From Taeniopygia guttata (lineage: Eukaryota; Chordata; Aves; Passeriformes; Estrildidae), in assembly GCF_048771995.1 (NCBI RefSeq), contig NC_133024.1, forward strand, positions 60,284,501 through 60,348,500: DNA of 64,000 bases, read 5' to 3'. A model generated the notes under the pieces. It searched no databases. It had not been told where the DNA came from and saw only the letters and a list, made by a program, of their open reading frames with translations. Each line of letters begins with the position of its first letter. Position 1 is the stretch's first letter. This document shows, piece by piece, positions 33,241-44,545 of the stretch. Both the position numbers and the translations under genes were made by a program.

Positions 33241-36200
33241 AGGCTGTTAGCTGATCCTCTAGTGTTAACCAGCCTTGGGCTTGCTAAATTTGTGTCCCGG
33301 TGCTTCCAGGGCTCATTACCAAATGCTCGTAATGTAGTCTTTGGCAGTCTATTATAACAGTATTTCCAGAGATTTGTGAGTGATTAAGGATATGAAATAT
33401 AACACAGTTGTACTGGATTTGTTGTCCCAGAGCTGAAACATGCTGAGTTTCAAAGGGAGATAATAACAGCTGGCCACAGGTGCCCATTGCTTTGAGCACT
33501 CTCAACTACCACTCTTAAAAATTATCAAGTTGGAAAACAAGCTAGTTTTGTTGAAAAAAAATGCTTCTTTTGTCTGCAACTTTCTAAGCATCCAGGTGTT
33601 TGTACTATTCTTTTCCTAAGAAGAGCTCTACACTGAACCTTCTCTGACTCTCCTGAATTTCAGCATTTCCAAAACTTCCCCATTTCCCATTAACTTTTGC
33701 TGCCATTCCCTCTGTTGGCATTTCGTTCTTACAAGAGGAAGTCATACTCCTCCAACTTGAATGAGGAAAAATTAACTTGGTTTGTCCTGCAGCTGCCACA
33801 AAGCACTGCTTGTCTTTGTCCCCCATCTTGTGGATGTTGAATTATCCACCAAAGCTGAAAGATTTTAAAGGCAAGGTGAAGGCAAAGATGAGTATTATCT
33901 CCTCAAGAGTATTTCTGGTCTCTCCCTGGCACTTATACTAATCTTTCCATTTTGATAAGAAAGTTTTCTAATGGGACTATTTGAGGGTTATGTTCTTCTA
34001 GTTCCCTGGCCAAAGTATCAGCTCCGTTCCTGAAGGAGAAGACCACAGGTACTTGTACACCTGCATGCCTTCCAGAAAAGCTGCCTGTTCTTTTGTTCTC
34101 TGGTTGGTAATGTGTGATAATATCTCAACTCATCAATACCAGTCATGAAACCCAAAAAGGCTTTTGGGTATGAGTTTTGCAGTTTGCTTGAATAAAAGCC
34201 TGTACACTTGAGAGACTGTCCTTTCCAGCCTCTTAAGCTGGTGCAATACATGGCAATGCCTCTCTGTAAAATTTTTCAACTTGAATTTGGAAGCTGTTGC
34301 TTCCCTGTTGCAATCTCTGTATTTTTCAAATGTAAATGGACATAAATAACCTAAATTGCTGGCAAGCATGGCTGTTTGAATTAATCAGGTTCCATCTTTC
34401 TAGAAGACTCACCAAAATATGGGTTGAGCTTCATAAATGGGCAGTTACATCATTTTTACGGTGCCACTTACCCATAACCTTTACCGTCTTGTGCACTGCT
34501 ACGGAGCAGATTTTTCAGCTGACTTCACTTCGTTAAATCCCAAATAGTTAAGTGAAACAGATATTATAAACCCTTTAAAAAACTGTGATGAGCATATCTT
34601 TTTCTGGCAATCTTCCTTCAGGGTCAGACATAGCAAAGATAACCTAAGCAATCTAAACATTTTTTCATTCAGGTATAGAGACTAAGAAATTTTTTGTCTT
34701 ATATAATGCAGTGATTCAGTAATGTAGGAATGGCAAGATTTGCAATGAATACATGTTGGGATACAGTCATTTCAAAGAGAAGGGTATGCTGGGAGGTCTT
34801 GGTCTACACTGTAGCTTTAGCCAAGCACTCTGTGCCTCAAGGAAATGCACCAGCAATGTGCTAAAGGTACCATCCGCCTTGATTGCTTACAGCTTCACTA
34901 ATGAAAGCAGCCTACAAGAACATTTTATTTAAATGTCTGCAAATATCTTTCCACCAGGGAGAGAGGAAATGCTCCTTCTGAATAAGGGAAAGAAAGAAGA
35001 CTTATGTATACCTGCCTGGGCAGTACTCTTAGTCCTGCTCATTGTCTTTCATTTCCCTAGCACGGAACTTTCCTGTTAGGTTTCCTACATGCTCCCAGAA
35101 TCCCAATCAACTGTTTGTGCACCAAATCCACTTTTAGATAAGCTTATTTAAAAAATATCTACTTGGATCCTAAACTTAATGGGCATGGAAAGCTAAAAAA
35201 AAATTCTGCTAAAATGGTAGGATGTTGCTGAGGTACAAGTGTATAGGGGTAATTTATGTGAATTGTTTTGAGTTTTCTTTCCTTTGGCTTTGCACTTGCC
35301 CTGGTTACAGGGGAGTCATTTGTCATCTCTTCCCATGGTAATCCTTAGGCTCTTCTTTCTCTCTTCTGTGTTCTTTGGGAACTAAAATGAAAGTGAAAAG
35401 TCATGTTCACCTTCTCCAAAGCAGTCATTGAACTGTAAAAGCCATTTTCTAAGAGTTTACTTCTAAGGCAATGAACCAAGAACTCAGGGAAGCCAGCTGC
35501 AAAATCCACCAAGCCTTTCCTCCCAGGCAGTCTCCAAAAGTTTTCCTAGCTGCACCTACAGACCCTTTCTGCAACCTTCTCCCTCTCTCCCAAAACTCTT
35601 TGAAGGTTAAATAAAAGTTAGTACCATTAACTGCAACTTTTAACAGTGGACTGCAACAGTGTGGACGTGTGACCAGTGAGAGCGGCTTGTCCTCTGCAGT
35701 GCTCTTACACCATCCACAGTACCTGAGCTAACTAACCCAGGTCATTGACGTGTCACATGAAAGGAGGGTTGAGACACATGCCAACAGTGTAAGAGAAACC
35801 CCCTCCTGTGTCTCCACACTTTTAGCTGAGTACCTTATCCACTGCCAGCCACTGCAGCACCCTTGAAGCCCAACAGTTTACAGAGTTAACACTGCTAATT
35901 AACTCCCACACTGAAATTGTGACAGGTTAAGGGTCAAAGATTGCCATTGATAGTAACTGGCTGCAAAAACACATTCAAAGCAATGCATAGACAAGCTCTA
36001 ATAACCAACAAAAATAACTTAACCATTCAGCACACACAGAATAGGGTTCTTACCTGAGAGTCATCCCTATGAGGGAAAATATAGGTTCAGCCTATCTGAC
36101 TGATCCCAGAAGTTAAAATAAATTCTTCCCTAACTTCTCCCTATTCTTAATTTAGTTTTATGTGGAGCTTGAGTGACTCTAGTCACACATACCTTCCTTG

Positions 36201-37604
36201 TTACTTGGTGTAAAATTTTCTCACTTTGCTCTTAGAGAAATACTCAATCAAGTATGGAGTGCCTGCCCAGTGAGGGGTGGTCGTATCTCGAGGTGACTAA
36301 CTTTGGGATGAAGGTGTGTTTTGGGGTTTCAATTAGATTATAATGAGCCAAGTTCATCCAAGGAAAATTATTTCACCACAGTTGCTGGTTCAGAAGCAAG
36401 GCATCTTCAACCTACTCCCTTGGCTGACAGCTGCTATATGGTTTATCAGCTACTTGGTACCATCAAGTTCCCATTCCTGCAAGGAGTTCAGCACAGCCTG
36501 GCAGCTGGGTCTCCACTCCATTCCTCTCCACACCCATTTCATCCCCCTTAACACGTGCTTAAGGTTGCACACTGTGAGTGTGGGGAGTCATTGTGGAAGA
36601 GGTTTTGAGCATGCCATCTGTATTCCAGCCAGGGTGCAGGAGCTGCATTTCATCCTATAATTTCTGTACTTTTAAAACTTCCTTTGGAATATAGCTTCCC
36701 ATTTTTTTCTTTAATTTTGCCCCTAGTCATCTTCCCACTCAGGGTAGTTTGGTTGTTAAAGAAGAGGTCAGGCCCTAGATTTCATGAGTTGGCTTAATTC
36801 ACCTCAAGGTGTTTGTCCTTGGAGAAGGATCTCAAACATGGAAACCTCTGGGTCTTTATACTGTCTGTGCACCCAGTCTTCATGTGCTCTTTTTGTACCC
36901 TGCATGTGCCTCTTGGACCAATGAAGATGTATGGTCTGGGGTCTTCTAACACATCATTGGATTATTTCTCCATGTCCACATGGGCAAGCCATTAATTGTT
37001 CTTATCTTCCAGCCTGGGCCAGCCTTGAGGCGCTCCAGTGTCTCAGCCTTTATCTAGAGATATCCATCTTTCTCTGTTTACGGTCCTGCTCAGCTGTTTA
37101 TGCTAAAAACACAAATTTATTTAAAGTTAATCTATGTTAAGTTTAGATCAGGGCCCACTCATGCTAAGCTGTAAGCAAACTGTACAATCAAACTGTAACC
37201 TATACAATTTCTAATATTTTATAAGTAAATTTATTTTAATCTCCAACGTTGTTACAGCATGGCAGTCTGCAGCCCACAAAACTCCCCTGTGCATGTAAAC
37301 CCCCAGGCTGGCCTAGGAAACATTCACAGTGGTGTCTGCACATTTTGCTGCTAACACATTAAGCAATCTGGGAGAGAAAGAGAGATTAGAGTAGGACTAG
37401 GAGTCAATGAGAGCCTTGGGAAGTGGAGGATAAACAAACTTCTGTTTACTTTGTTAACACTTGGACCATTATTTTTAAAATAATGAGAAAAATGGAAAAT
37501 TATAACTGGGAATAGCCACACTAACTGCATATGTGATTTGAGGTTTTTTAAATCTCTAATAATATTTCTAATTGTGGTATAAGCAAACCTGGTTTGAAAC
37601 ACCA
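33241..37604. other. Unique sequence, no gene called
   Basis: Frames of 60-105 residues are scattered on both strands with no domain. The segment 36540-37300, with AT-rich parts and internal short repeats such as AAACTGTA twice near 37180, could be an old unrecognised LTR, but I cannot define TG...CA ends or a target duplication. Confidence 0.45.
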
Positions 37605-37668
37605 GGTTTAATGGTTGGAATCAATGATTTTAAGGGTCTTTTCTAGCCTAGAGGTTCTATGGCTCTGG
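37605..37668 (+). mobile_element. CR1 LINE tail fragment
   Basis: About 60 bp matches the extreme 3' end of CR1: GGTTGGAATCAATGATTTTA, then AGGGTCTTTTCTAGCCTAGA, then a single copy of the tail repeat (GGTTCTATGGCTCTG). It is either a severely 5'-truncated insertion or all that can still be recognised of a longer old copy. Confidence 0.8.
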
Positions 37669-38597
37669 GCTAATGTCCACACATCTGCCATGCTCTCCCT
37701 GTGCTCCCGTCCCAATCAATTCCCACCCACCAGAACAGGTACTCCTGCAAATCACAGTCTAGTGGGCAGTTTCAGGGACGCATACTTACAAAAACATGCC
37801 AGAGGCTGTGAAGGGCAGCCCATCCTATCCTTAATTAACAGTTTAATTAACCCTTCCAATCAGGAGTTGCCAAAAAGAAAATATCTCCGCTTCTCAGCTG
37901 AAACCCAGCTCTTGTTCTTGCTCTGCTCCTGAGCATCAACAGTGACCCAGTGCAGGGGACTGATCCAGCTGGAAATAAAGCAGGCCCTAAGCTAAGTGTG
38001 AATTTGAAGAAATTAATCTGAAATCTCTGATTGATAGATATAGGTGATGGAGTGCAAAAATACTACATAGGAATGCTTTTCCCTATTGGCTTGGCTTATC
38101 TCAGAGTGGAAAGAGCTTGCTCACAGGGGCATTTTCTCATTGTTAGCAGCTCCCTTTTAAATACATTAAGTAATTAAGTACTAGTCACTTCTGTATCTGT
38201 ACAGATACACCACTGAGAGCGTATACTTTACTTAAATTTACTTCAATTAATGTCCTGTTCCCTGGGCAATTCCATGACAAATGCAGGTCTCTAAAGCCCA
38301 ATTTTTTCCCAAAGTGTTTCCTTATGCTCCAGACAAGTACTTCCATACAGGTTTTCTCTTGTGTACTTTTAGTGAGAAGGACTGCAAGTACAAAAGGAGC
38401 AAAGACACACAAAGGACACCCAAATCACTAATATCTGTATTCCATGTGAGGCAGAAATCTCCTAAGTCTGCCTAAATTCTCTGTTTCCAGCTTAGGTCTA
38501 AAAGGTTTAATGTGCTCATCACGTTCTCCAGCTTGCATCCACTGGCAGCTGGAGTTGTTAATTTTGTCTTGTAGGCACAAATAGTAATTTATTAAAG

Positions 38598-38610
38598 AAA
38601 AAAAAAAAAA
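38598..38610. repeat. A13 homopolymer run
   Basis: Thirteen consecutive A, with no adjacent retroelement recognised. Confidence 0.85.
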
Positions 38611-39681
38611 CAGTGAAGGGTGATTACTTCTGCTGCCCTGTTGGAGGTTTCTGGTCTTCAGCAGTTACACGAACAACAGAGCCAGGAGATTTGGAAAAGC
38701 ATCTCCAGCATGTCCAGTGAAAGGAAGGATCTTGGGACAGACTTCGGGTCTTCTGGAGTGGGTTTCTCACAGTCATCAGATCCACATTAGGAATGCCTGC
38801 TTCCTTTCTCTTCTCTCACAAACCAAAGGCCTTCCATTACCTCACTGTCCCAGGCACATTCACCCATGGGCGGACAGCACCTCCCGTTGGATTTGTAGGA
38901 ACTGTGGGAGAGAATAGTGAGAATCCTTCCCATGTTAACCAAGCCTTTTGTGATCAGGGACATGGTCACCTGCAGGTTTACCTTCCTTCAGCAGCTGTCC
39001 CTGACTTTGCACACTGTGCCCTCTGCCCTCCTATGTCCCCTCTGCTGAGCCAGACATGCCATAGGGAGGCACAAGGGGAAGACAGAAGTTAATCAGATCT
39101 TACCAATCACCTAATGAATCTCTGGAATCTGGCTACAGGCAGATCTATTTACTCATATAAAGTGTGACACTTTAAGATATTCAGAGCAGGGACATTTACA
39201 TCTGCTCTTGTCACCATAAGCTCCCTTAATAAGCACCTCTAGGACAAAATTTATCTTACTCAAATGAGATTAGAACAAAATAGGTCAAATTAATTGTGTC
39301 CTTATTTCTCCCCAGTGAGCACAAATGGAGTCTAATGTAATTAATTCAGAAATAAATATCTCTGCCATAGATATTTGTGGTTGGAGAAAAAAGGAATCCA
39401 AGCCATCGATTTAATTCTTCTGCTCCAAAATAATCATCTGTAAGATGAGTGTCTATGTAGGCTTGTCTTATGATCAAACAACAGGAAAAGGCACTACTAG
39501 AGAAGTACCCAGTGAATGGGCCAGTCTGAGGATAATGCACATTTCAGAAGTGCCAGCCAGGTGTCTAAAATGTGAGAATAAAACTGCATTGAGGTAACAA
39601 ACAACATGCTCTGGTTTAACCATTAACTCTGAATCCTGATGACCATTTTATTTCAGAGTAAACTAGCACAGCACATTATCC

Positions 39682-39709
<28 letters not shown>
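39682..39709. repeat. A28 homopolymer run
   Basis: Twenty-eight uninterrupted A. CR1 elements do not end in poly-A, so this is not a CR1 tail. No processed pseudogene body could be recognised upstream on the plus strand. Confidence 0.93.
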
Positions 39710-39712
<3 letters not shown>

Positions 39713-40899
39713 CCTCCAATTTCTTTCTAGAAAAAGACAGAGAAAATGAATAGAGAAAGAAAAAAATCTAATTTCAAAATATGGTTTGGGGTTTTTTTTG
39801 TCCCACAATGAAAGTTCCATATTCCCCTTCTTTTGCAGACAGAAGGGGCTCTGCTCAGTTGTCCACACATATGCCCTGGATACTTTTGAGGCTTCACAGA
39901 ACATCAGAGACCTCCATCAAGACTGGCAAATGTTGCACCATACCTAAGGGAAGCCCACGCCCTCATTACCAACAGCGAAGTGATAGACTTGTACTTAAGG
40001 CATTTCAAATAGCAAAACATATTCATGTTTAGGTAAGAGATTCACAAACAAAAGTGTATTATACAACTCCTGTAATTCAGACATCTAAAAATTTGACCTT
40101 ATCTAGTATTTCCTCTTTCAATTCCCTTTGAATCTTTCTGTTTCTGTCCTGGCTTCAAAGCAGTTAAAAAGATGTGATGTACTATTTCATCAGTCTTCCA
40201 TATGGTCAAGGACCAAAGAGATGGTGATACAGAGGTTATCATGGAGTGGAAACTCAACCCAGCTTGAAAGAGATTAATTAGTATTGTTTGGTTCTCTCTA
40301 TCTACTAGATCACCTGGTAAAACGCAGACATCTTAAATCATAGAAGATATCCTTTTTTGGAAACCAGTAGTATACCACCCACTGATTTTATCATTGCATC
40401 ACTTGTTCATCAAGAGCAAAACACCTATGCCTTTATATGATTTTGGAGCCATAATTATTGATCCACGTCCTCCTAATTTCTTTCTCCAAGAAAGAAATTT
40501 TTATTAAGCCAACAGCTAAATGATGGCACTCAGCTCACTTTGGAGTGAGCTGTCATTTCCATTGTTTGGAGTTAAGAAAGTAATTTTATCATTTCAATTT
40601 CTCCTGTACAGGATCTAATCTGACAATCCAGCTTCATGACTGACCTTTAAATTGTGACAAGCAATCAAATATACTGGTTCTATGATTCTCTACAGTCTTC
40701 TTCCTTTGACTGCCCTTTGACTTTGAATGAGAACGAGAGTTAGCAAAACCCTTGATTCACTTCTTAAAAACTTTTACGATCCTTTCTGCTCTGAAGAAGG
40801 GAAACTGATCAAGTTAAGCAGCTCACAAACACATGAGTAATAAGTCACTAAGGCAGAATAGAATACCTATGACAGTGCTAAAATTCACTTCTCCTGCCA

Positions 40900-41850
40900 A
40901 GTCTTTACTGGAGACCCCAGAACTTTTCTTACCCTTTCATTTACATGTATCCTTTCTTCTCACAGTTCCCTGGACATCTTTTCTCAACATGCAGAAAACT
41001 TCCCATTACATTCATCTCAACACTCTCTTGCCCTGCCCCTTGGAAAGAGCCTTATTCCTAAATTTTGGTTGTATCTTCTTGTGGAGGTGGTTTCAGTCTT
41101 TTACACTGTGTCCTTAAGTTCTTATTCAGTGGCTTCTCACGAAGGAGCTTCGCATTTTTGCTACAGGAGTGTCTTTCTTAACTTGGTGTTATCTTTTACA
41201 TTACTTATTCCTCCAAAAACATTGTCTTCTTCTGGTTGCTCTGACTGTATTCCCTTGGATCTTACTTCAGTCTCCAACAAGACAGCCCATGTCTTTTACC
41301 AGCCTTCTTCTATTGATACACACTAAAATCTCAGCCTGTTTCTCTGACACCTCCTCATGGACATGCAGCTTTCACATATTTCACCAGAGTAATTTATCAC
41401 TCCCTTCTATTATTAATTCCTTCAGGTAGTATACCCATTTCTGGGTCCCTAGCCTGATCATCAACTGCATCTGTAGCTTCTCTGCATCCCCTGACATTCT
41501 GAACTTCAATTGCATCGATGTCATGCTTGCAATCTCCATCCACATGGCTAAATCTCTTTTAAAGCTCTCATTACCAGCTTGTCTTGTTGCAACATGTTTT
41601 TTTTCTCCAGCTTTGAAAAACACATTTTTCCCCTTACTGTTCAGAGTGTTCCCCCTTATTTATTATTTTCCATGTCTTGCATCGTTTCTCTTATCTCACT
41701 TATTTTAAGTGATGTGTCTATTTTCAAAGACTGTCGTGACCAGGCCCTACTCTGCCTGTCACCTGTCATTCAATTCTTCAAAGACCACTGTTTTCTTTGA
41801 TTGCTCCACTGTTTCCAATATCCTGCTTGCTAAGCTCTGAACACATTTGT
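40900..41850. other. Pyrimidine-biased stretch of about 950 bp
   Basis: The plus strand is persistently rich in T and C for almost 1 kb, producing many overlapping Ser/Leu/Phe-rich plus frames (60-94 residues) that reflect composition. The matching purine-rich minus strand opens an 80-residue frame (41381-41623) that has no recognisable domain. An ancient transposon is possible, but I see no diagnostic motif. Confidence 0.35.
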
Positions 41851-44465
41851 GATAACTTTCTTCCATTCTCTTCCGTGCTGTGGACATAATGCCATAAGCA
41901 TCCACTTTATCTTGCTGTTGTTCAGAGTACTTCTAATTTTTCTTTACCTAATATCTATAAAATGCTGTGGAAAAGCCTCTCTTTTTTGGCAATCTGAAAT
42001 TCCCTCCCATCTTGTCAATTAGAACATGTTTCCTTGGAGAAGACTCTTCATCGCTCTGATGTTGTTGATAATCTTTGTCTTAAATTTAAATAGTGACTTT
42101 CTGTGGGGTAAAAGGACATAGTTTTATTCTGTGACAAGTTCTGTCATCACAGAAGTTCTGTGCATCACAGTCATATAGGTACAATAACACTGTACAACAT
42201 AAAGTAATAATAAAAATGATAATGACAAGAAATCTGTTCCAAATGAAAACTCAGCAGAAAAGATTTAGTGGCTTTAAAAGTATCATTCACCTCTTGCTTT
42301 GACACATATTGTACAGTTTTATCACAAGCCACAGAACAATATTTATGGACCTATAAGCGTACTTGTATAAACAAATAAATACATGACAACAAAGCATCAT
42401 TTATAAAGAAGGTTTATTCTTATTTTATCACATGACTGTACAAGTAAATATGAGGGCATACTCTAAAATTACCTAGCAAATTTTACTGTTGCTGATTGGG
42501 CAGCACTGCCCTTTCACTGCCTTAGCCATCTGCTCCCCTGTCAGCAAACTCTGGTCCTCCATCCCCTCCTCCTCTTCAGCTGTATTTCCATGGAAAATAT
42601 GTGTCTGTGGTGACTGACTGGTGTTCCCTCCGACCTCCAATCCATTTGTTGTCAGCCAGGTTTCCTTTCCTGAGTCCTTTGTGTAAAAATTGCCTTTTAA
42701 CCATGCTGCTTTGTGCCATTTCTCCCTTGTCCAAAATGACATATGACAAGACATCCTCAGCTCCTCCAGCCTGCCAGCTCTGATAGCATGCTGCCCTGCC
42801 TGCCATTTTGTGCATTAGACTGATAAGAAATTTCCATCAGCAGAAAGAGGAAAATAAGAGTGCTATGGCCAATGACATCCAATCTTCCTGTGCAGTTGAA
42901 TTGAGTAAATTACATGTATAGAAAAAGAATGGCAAAGAGCCAAGTACTCTGTGGCTCAAGGGAGGACAGGGTGTCCTGGACACAGCTTACCTTATGCCAG
43001 CTCCTTTCCATACCTGCCAAGTTCGAGAGTCTGCCCCAGGATGCACCAGAGCTCAGTAGTCACTATGAAACCACCTCATCAACCTTACATTTGAAGTGCC
43101 TTAAAATTTTGTTTGGCATATTTTGACCTCTCTCCTGAAGTTCCAAAGTGAGAAGGGTAGAAAATTAGCTGATTTTTTGCCCCAGGTTTCCTGTTCAAGA
43201 ACAACCCAGCTGCTGTTTGGCTCAGATGTTCAATGTTGTACCAAAGAGCACAGGGAAGCAGAGGCCAGCTCACTCTGAGGTAACCGACCCAGGCACTTGC
43301 ACAATCTGCTGTGACCTGATGGGATACAGGGCCACGTGCAGCTCCCATTTCCAGCTGAGCACTGCAATTACTGGGGGCATGAAGCTGTAAGTATGGAGAA
43401 AAAATTAACTCATTATACTTACGAATTATATTTGCAGGTACTTAGTAGGCTTATTGAGCTCTCAGTTTATAGTTCTTCGACTTGTGGTATCATCCTCCTT
43501 AATTGAAGCACACATAGTAATAGATGTGTAATTGAATATATATCAAAAAAGTAATGGACATAGTGCAGGAAATGAATCTATTAACAAAGGACATATTCTG
43601 GTAGTCATCGTGTAGTATTCCAGAAAGAAACAAGAAGAAAAACATTTTCAAAGCTCCCTGAAATTAATATCACAGTATGAGATATCCTTTTGATGGTCTT
43701 AATTTTGTTTATTTTTACATTTAAAAGTCTAACGATAATAGGAGATCATCTGTTTGTCAGCCCACGGCTGAATTTGTTTCTAATGCATGTACACAATCAC
43801 ATAAGAATCAGCTCATTGCAATGCATCCTGGAGGTGTGTAGCCCTGAAAGTGATTTGCAAGACAGATTTTTTTTTTTTAGTATAAAAATGCCAGTTTGTC
43901 AAAACCCTACTTTTTTTTATGACTAAGGATTGCTTTCAGTATTTTATTCCAAGTAAAAAAAAAATGATATTTGTTTAATATCTTGTTCCAGTATCTTCAA
44001 AAAGAAGTGCTCTGCTTTTTCATTTCAGAAATGTGTTCCTTCTGAAATGTAATTACAATGAAAACAATTTTTTTTTTTTTTAATGAAAAAGATCAGCATG
44101 TAAAAGAAAGCATTTCAACTACTCTAAATCTGTATTTGTTGGGGAGGGAGGTTGTTTGTTTAATTTTGCTCTCTTTGAGGTTCTTGGGTTTTGTCCCAGT
44201 TTGATAGAGGAATCTGAAATATTCTAAACCCAAGAAAATTATAAAATAGCTTCTGGCCCTATATAACAAGAAAATAGTTTATTGCAAAATTCAAATACGG
44301 TGATGAGTGAGTGTTGAGTGATGAACTGCCTCACTTGGTGATCTTCTGGCCTCTCTGTAATTATGCTGGTGGGATTTACACCAGGCCAGTTTAATGTGAA
44401 ATCCAGTTATGGTACTGGCCTATTTTCCTTATACACTACATCACAGAAGTTTGAATAATTACTTT
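41851..44465. other. Unique sequence, no gene called
   Basis: The minus frames at 42473-42754 (93 residues, with a short acidic stretch EEEEGMED) and 42576-42815 overlap each other in different frames. No splice or homology evidence supports either. T-runs occur near 43868 and 44070. Confidence 0.45.
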
Positions 44466-44545
44466 GATTGTACTTTTTCTTCTTAAAACCCATATGAGAT
44501 GTGGAGATTGTACTTTTTCTTCTTAAAACCCATATGAGATGTGGA
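44466..44545. repeat. Perfect 40-bp tandem duplication
   Basis: The 40-bp unit beginning GATTGTACTTTTTCTTCTTA and ending CATATGAGATGTGGA is present twice without a single difference (44466-44505 and 44506-44545). Identity suggests a recent duplication, or an assembly artefact. Confidence 0.97.

Larger units (their letters stand above)
37669..40899. other. Unique sequence with two A runs
   Basis: The A13 run at 38598-38610 and the A28 run at 39682-39709 are listed separately. Frames of 60-105 residues show no domain. Confidence 0.5.

Noticed and set aside
42473..42815. Minus frames with an acidic EEEEGMED stretch resembling a protein C-terminus
   Set aside because: Two frames overlap in different phases, there is no clear acceptor upstream, and no family is recognised.
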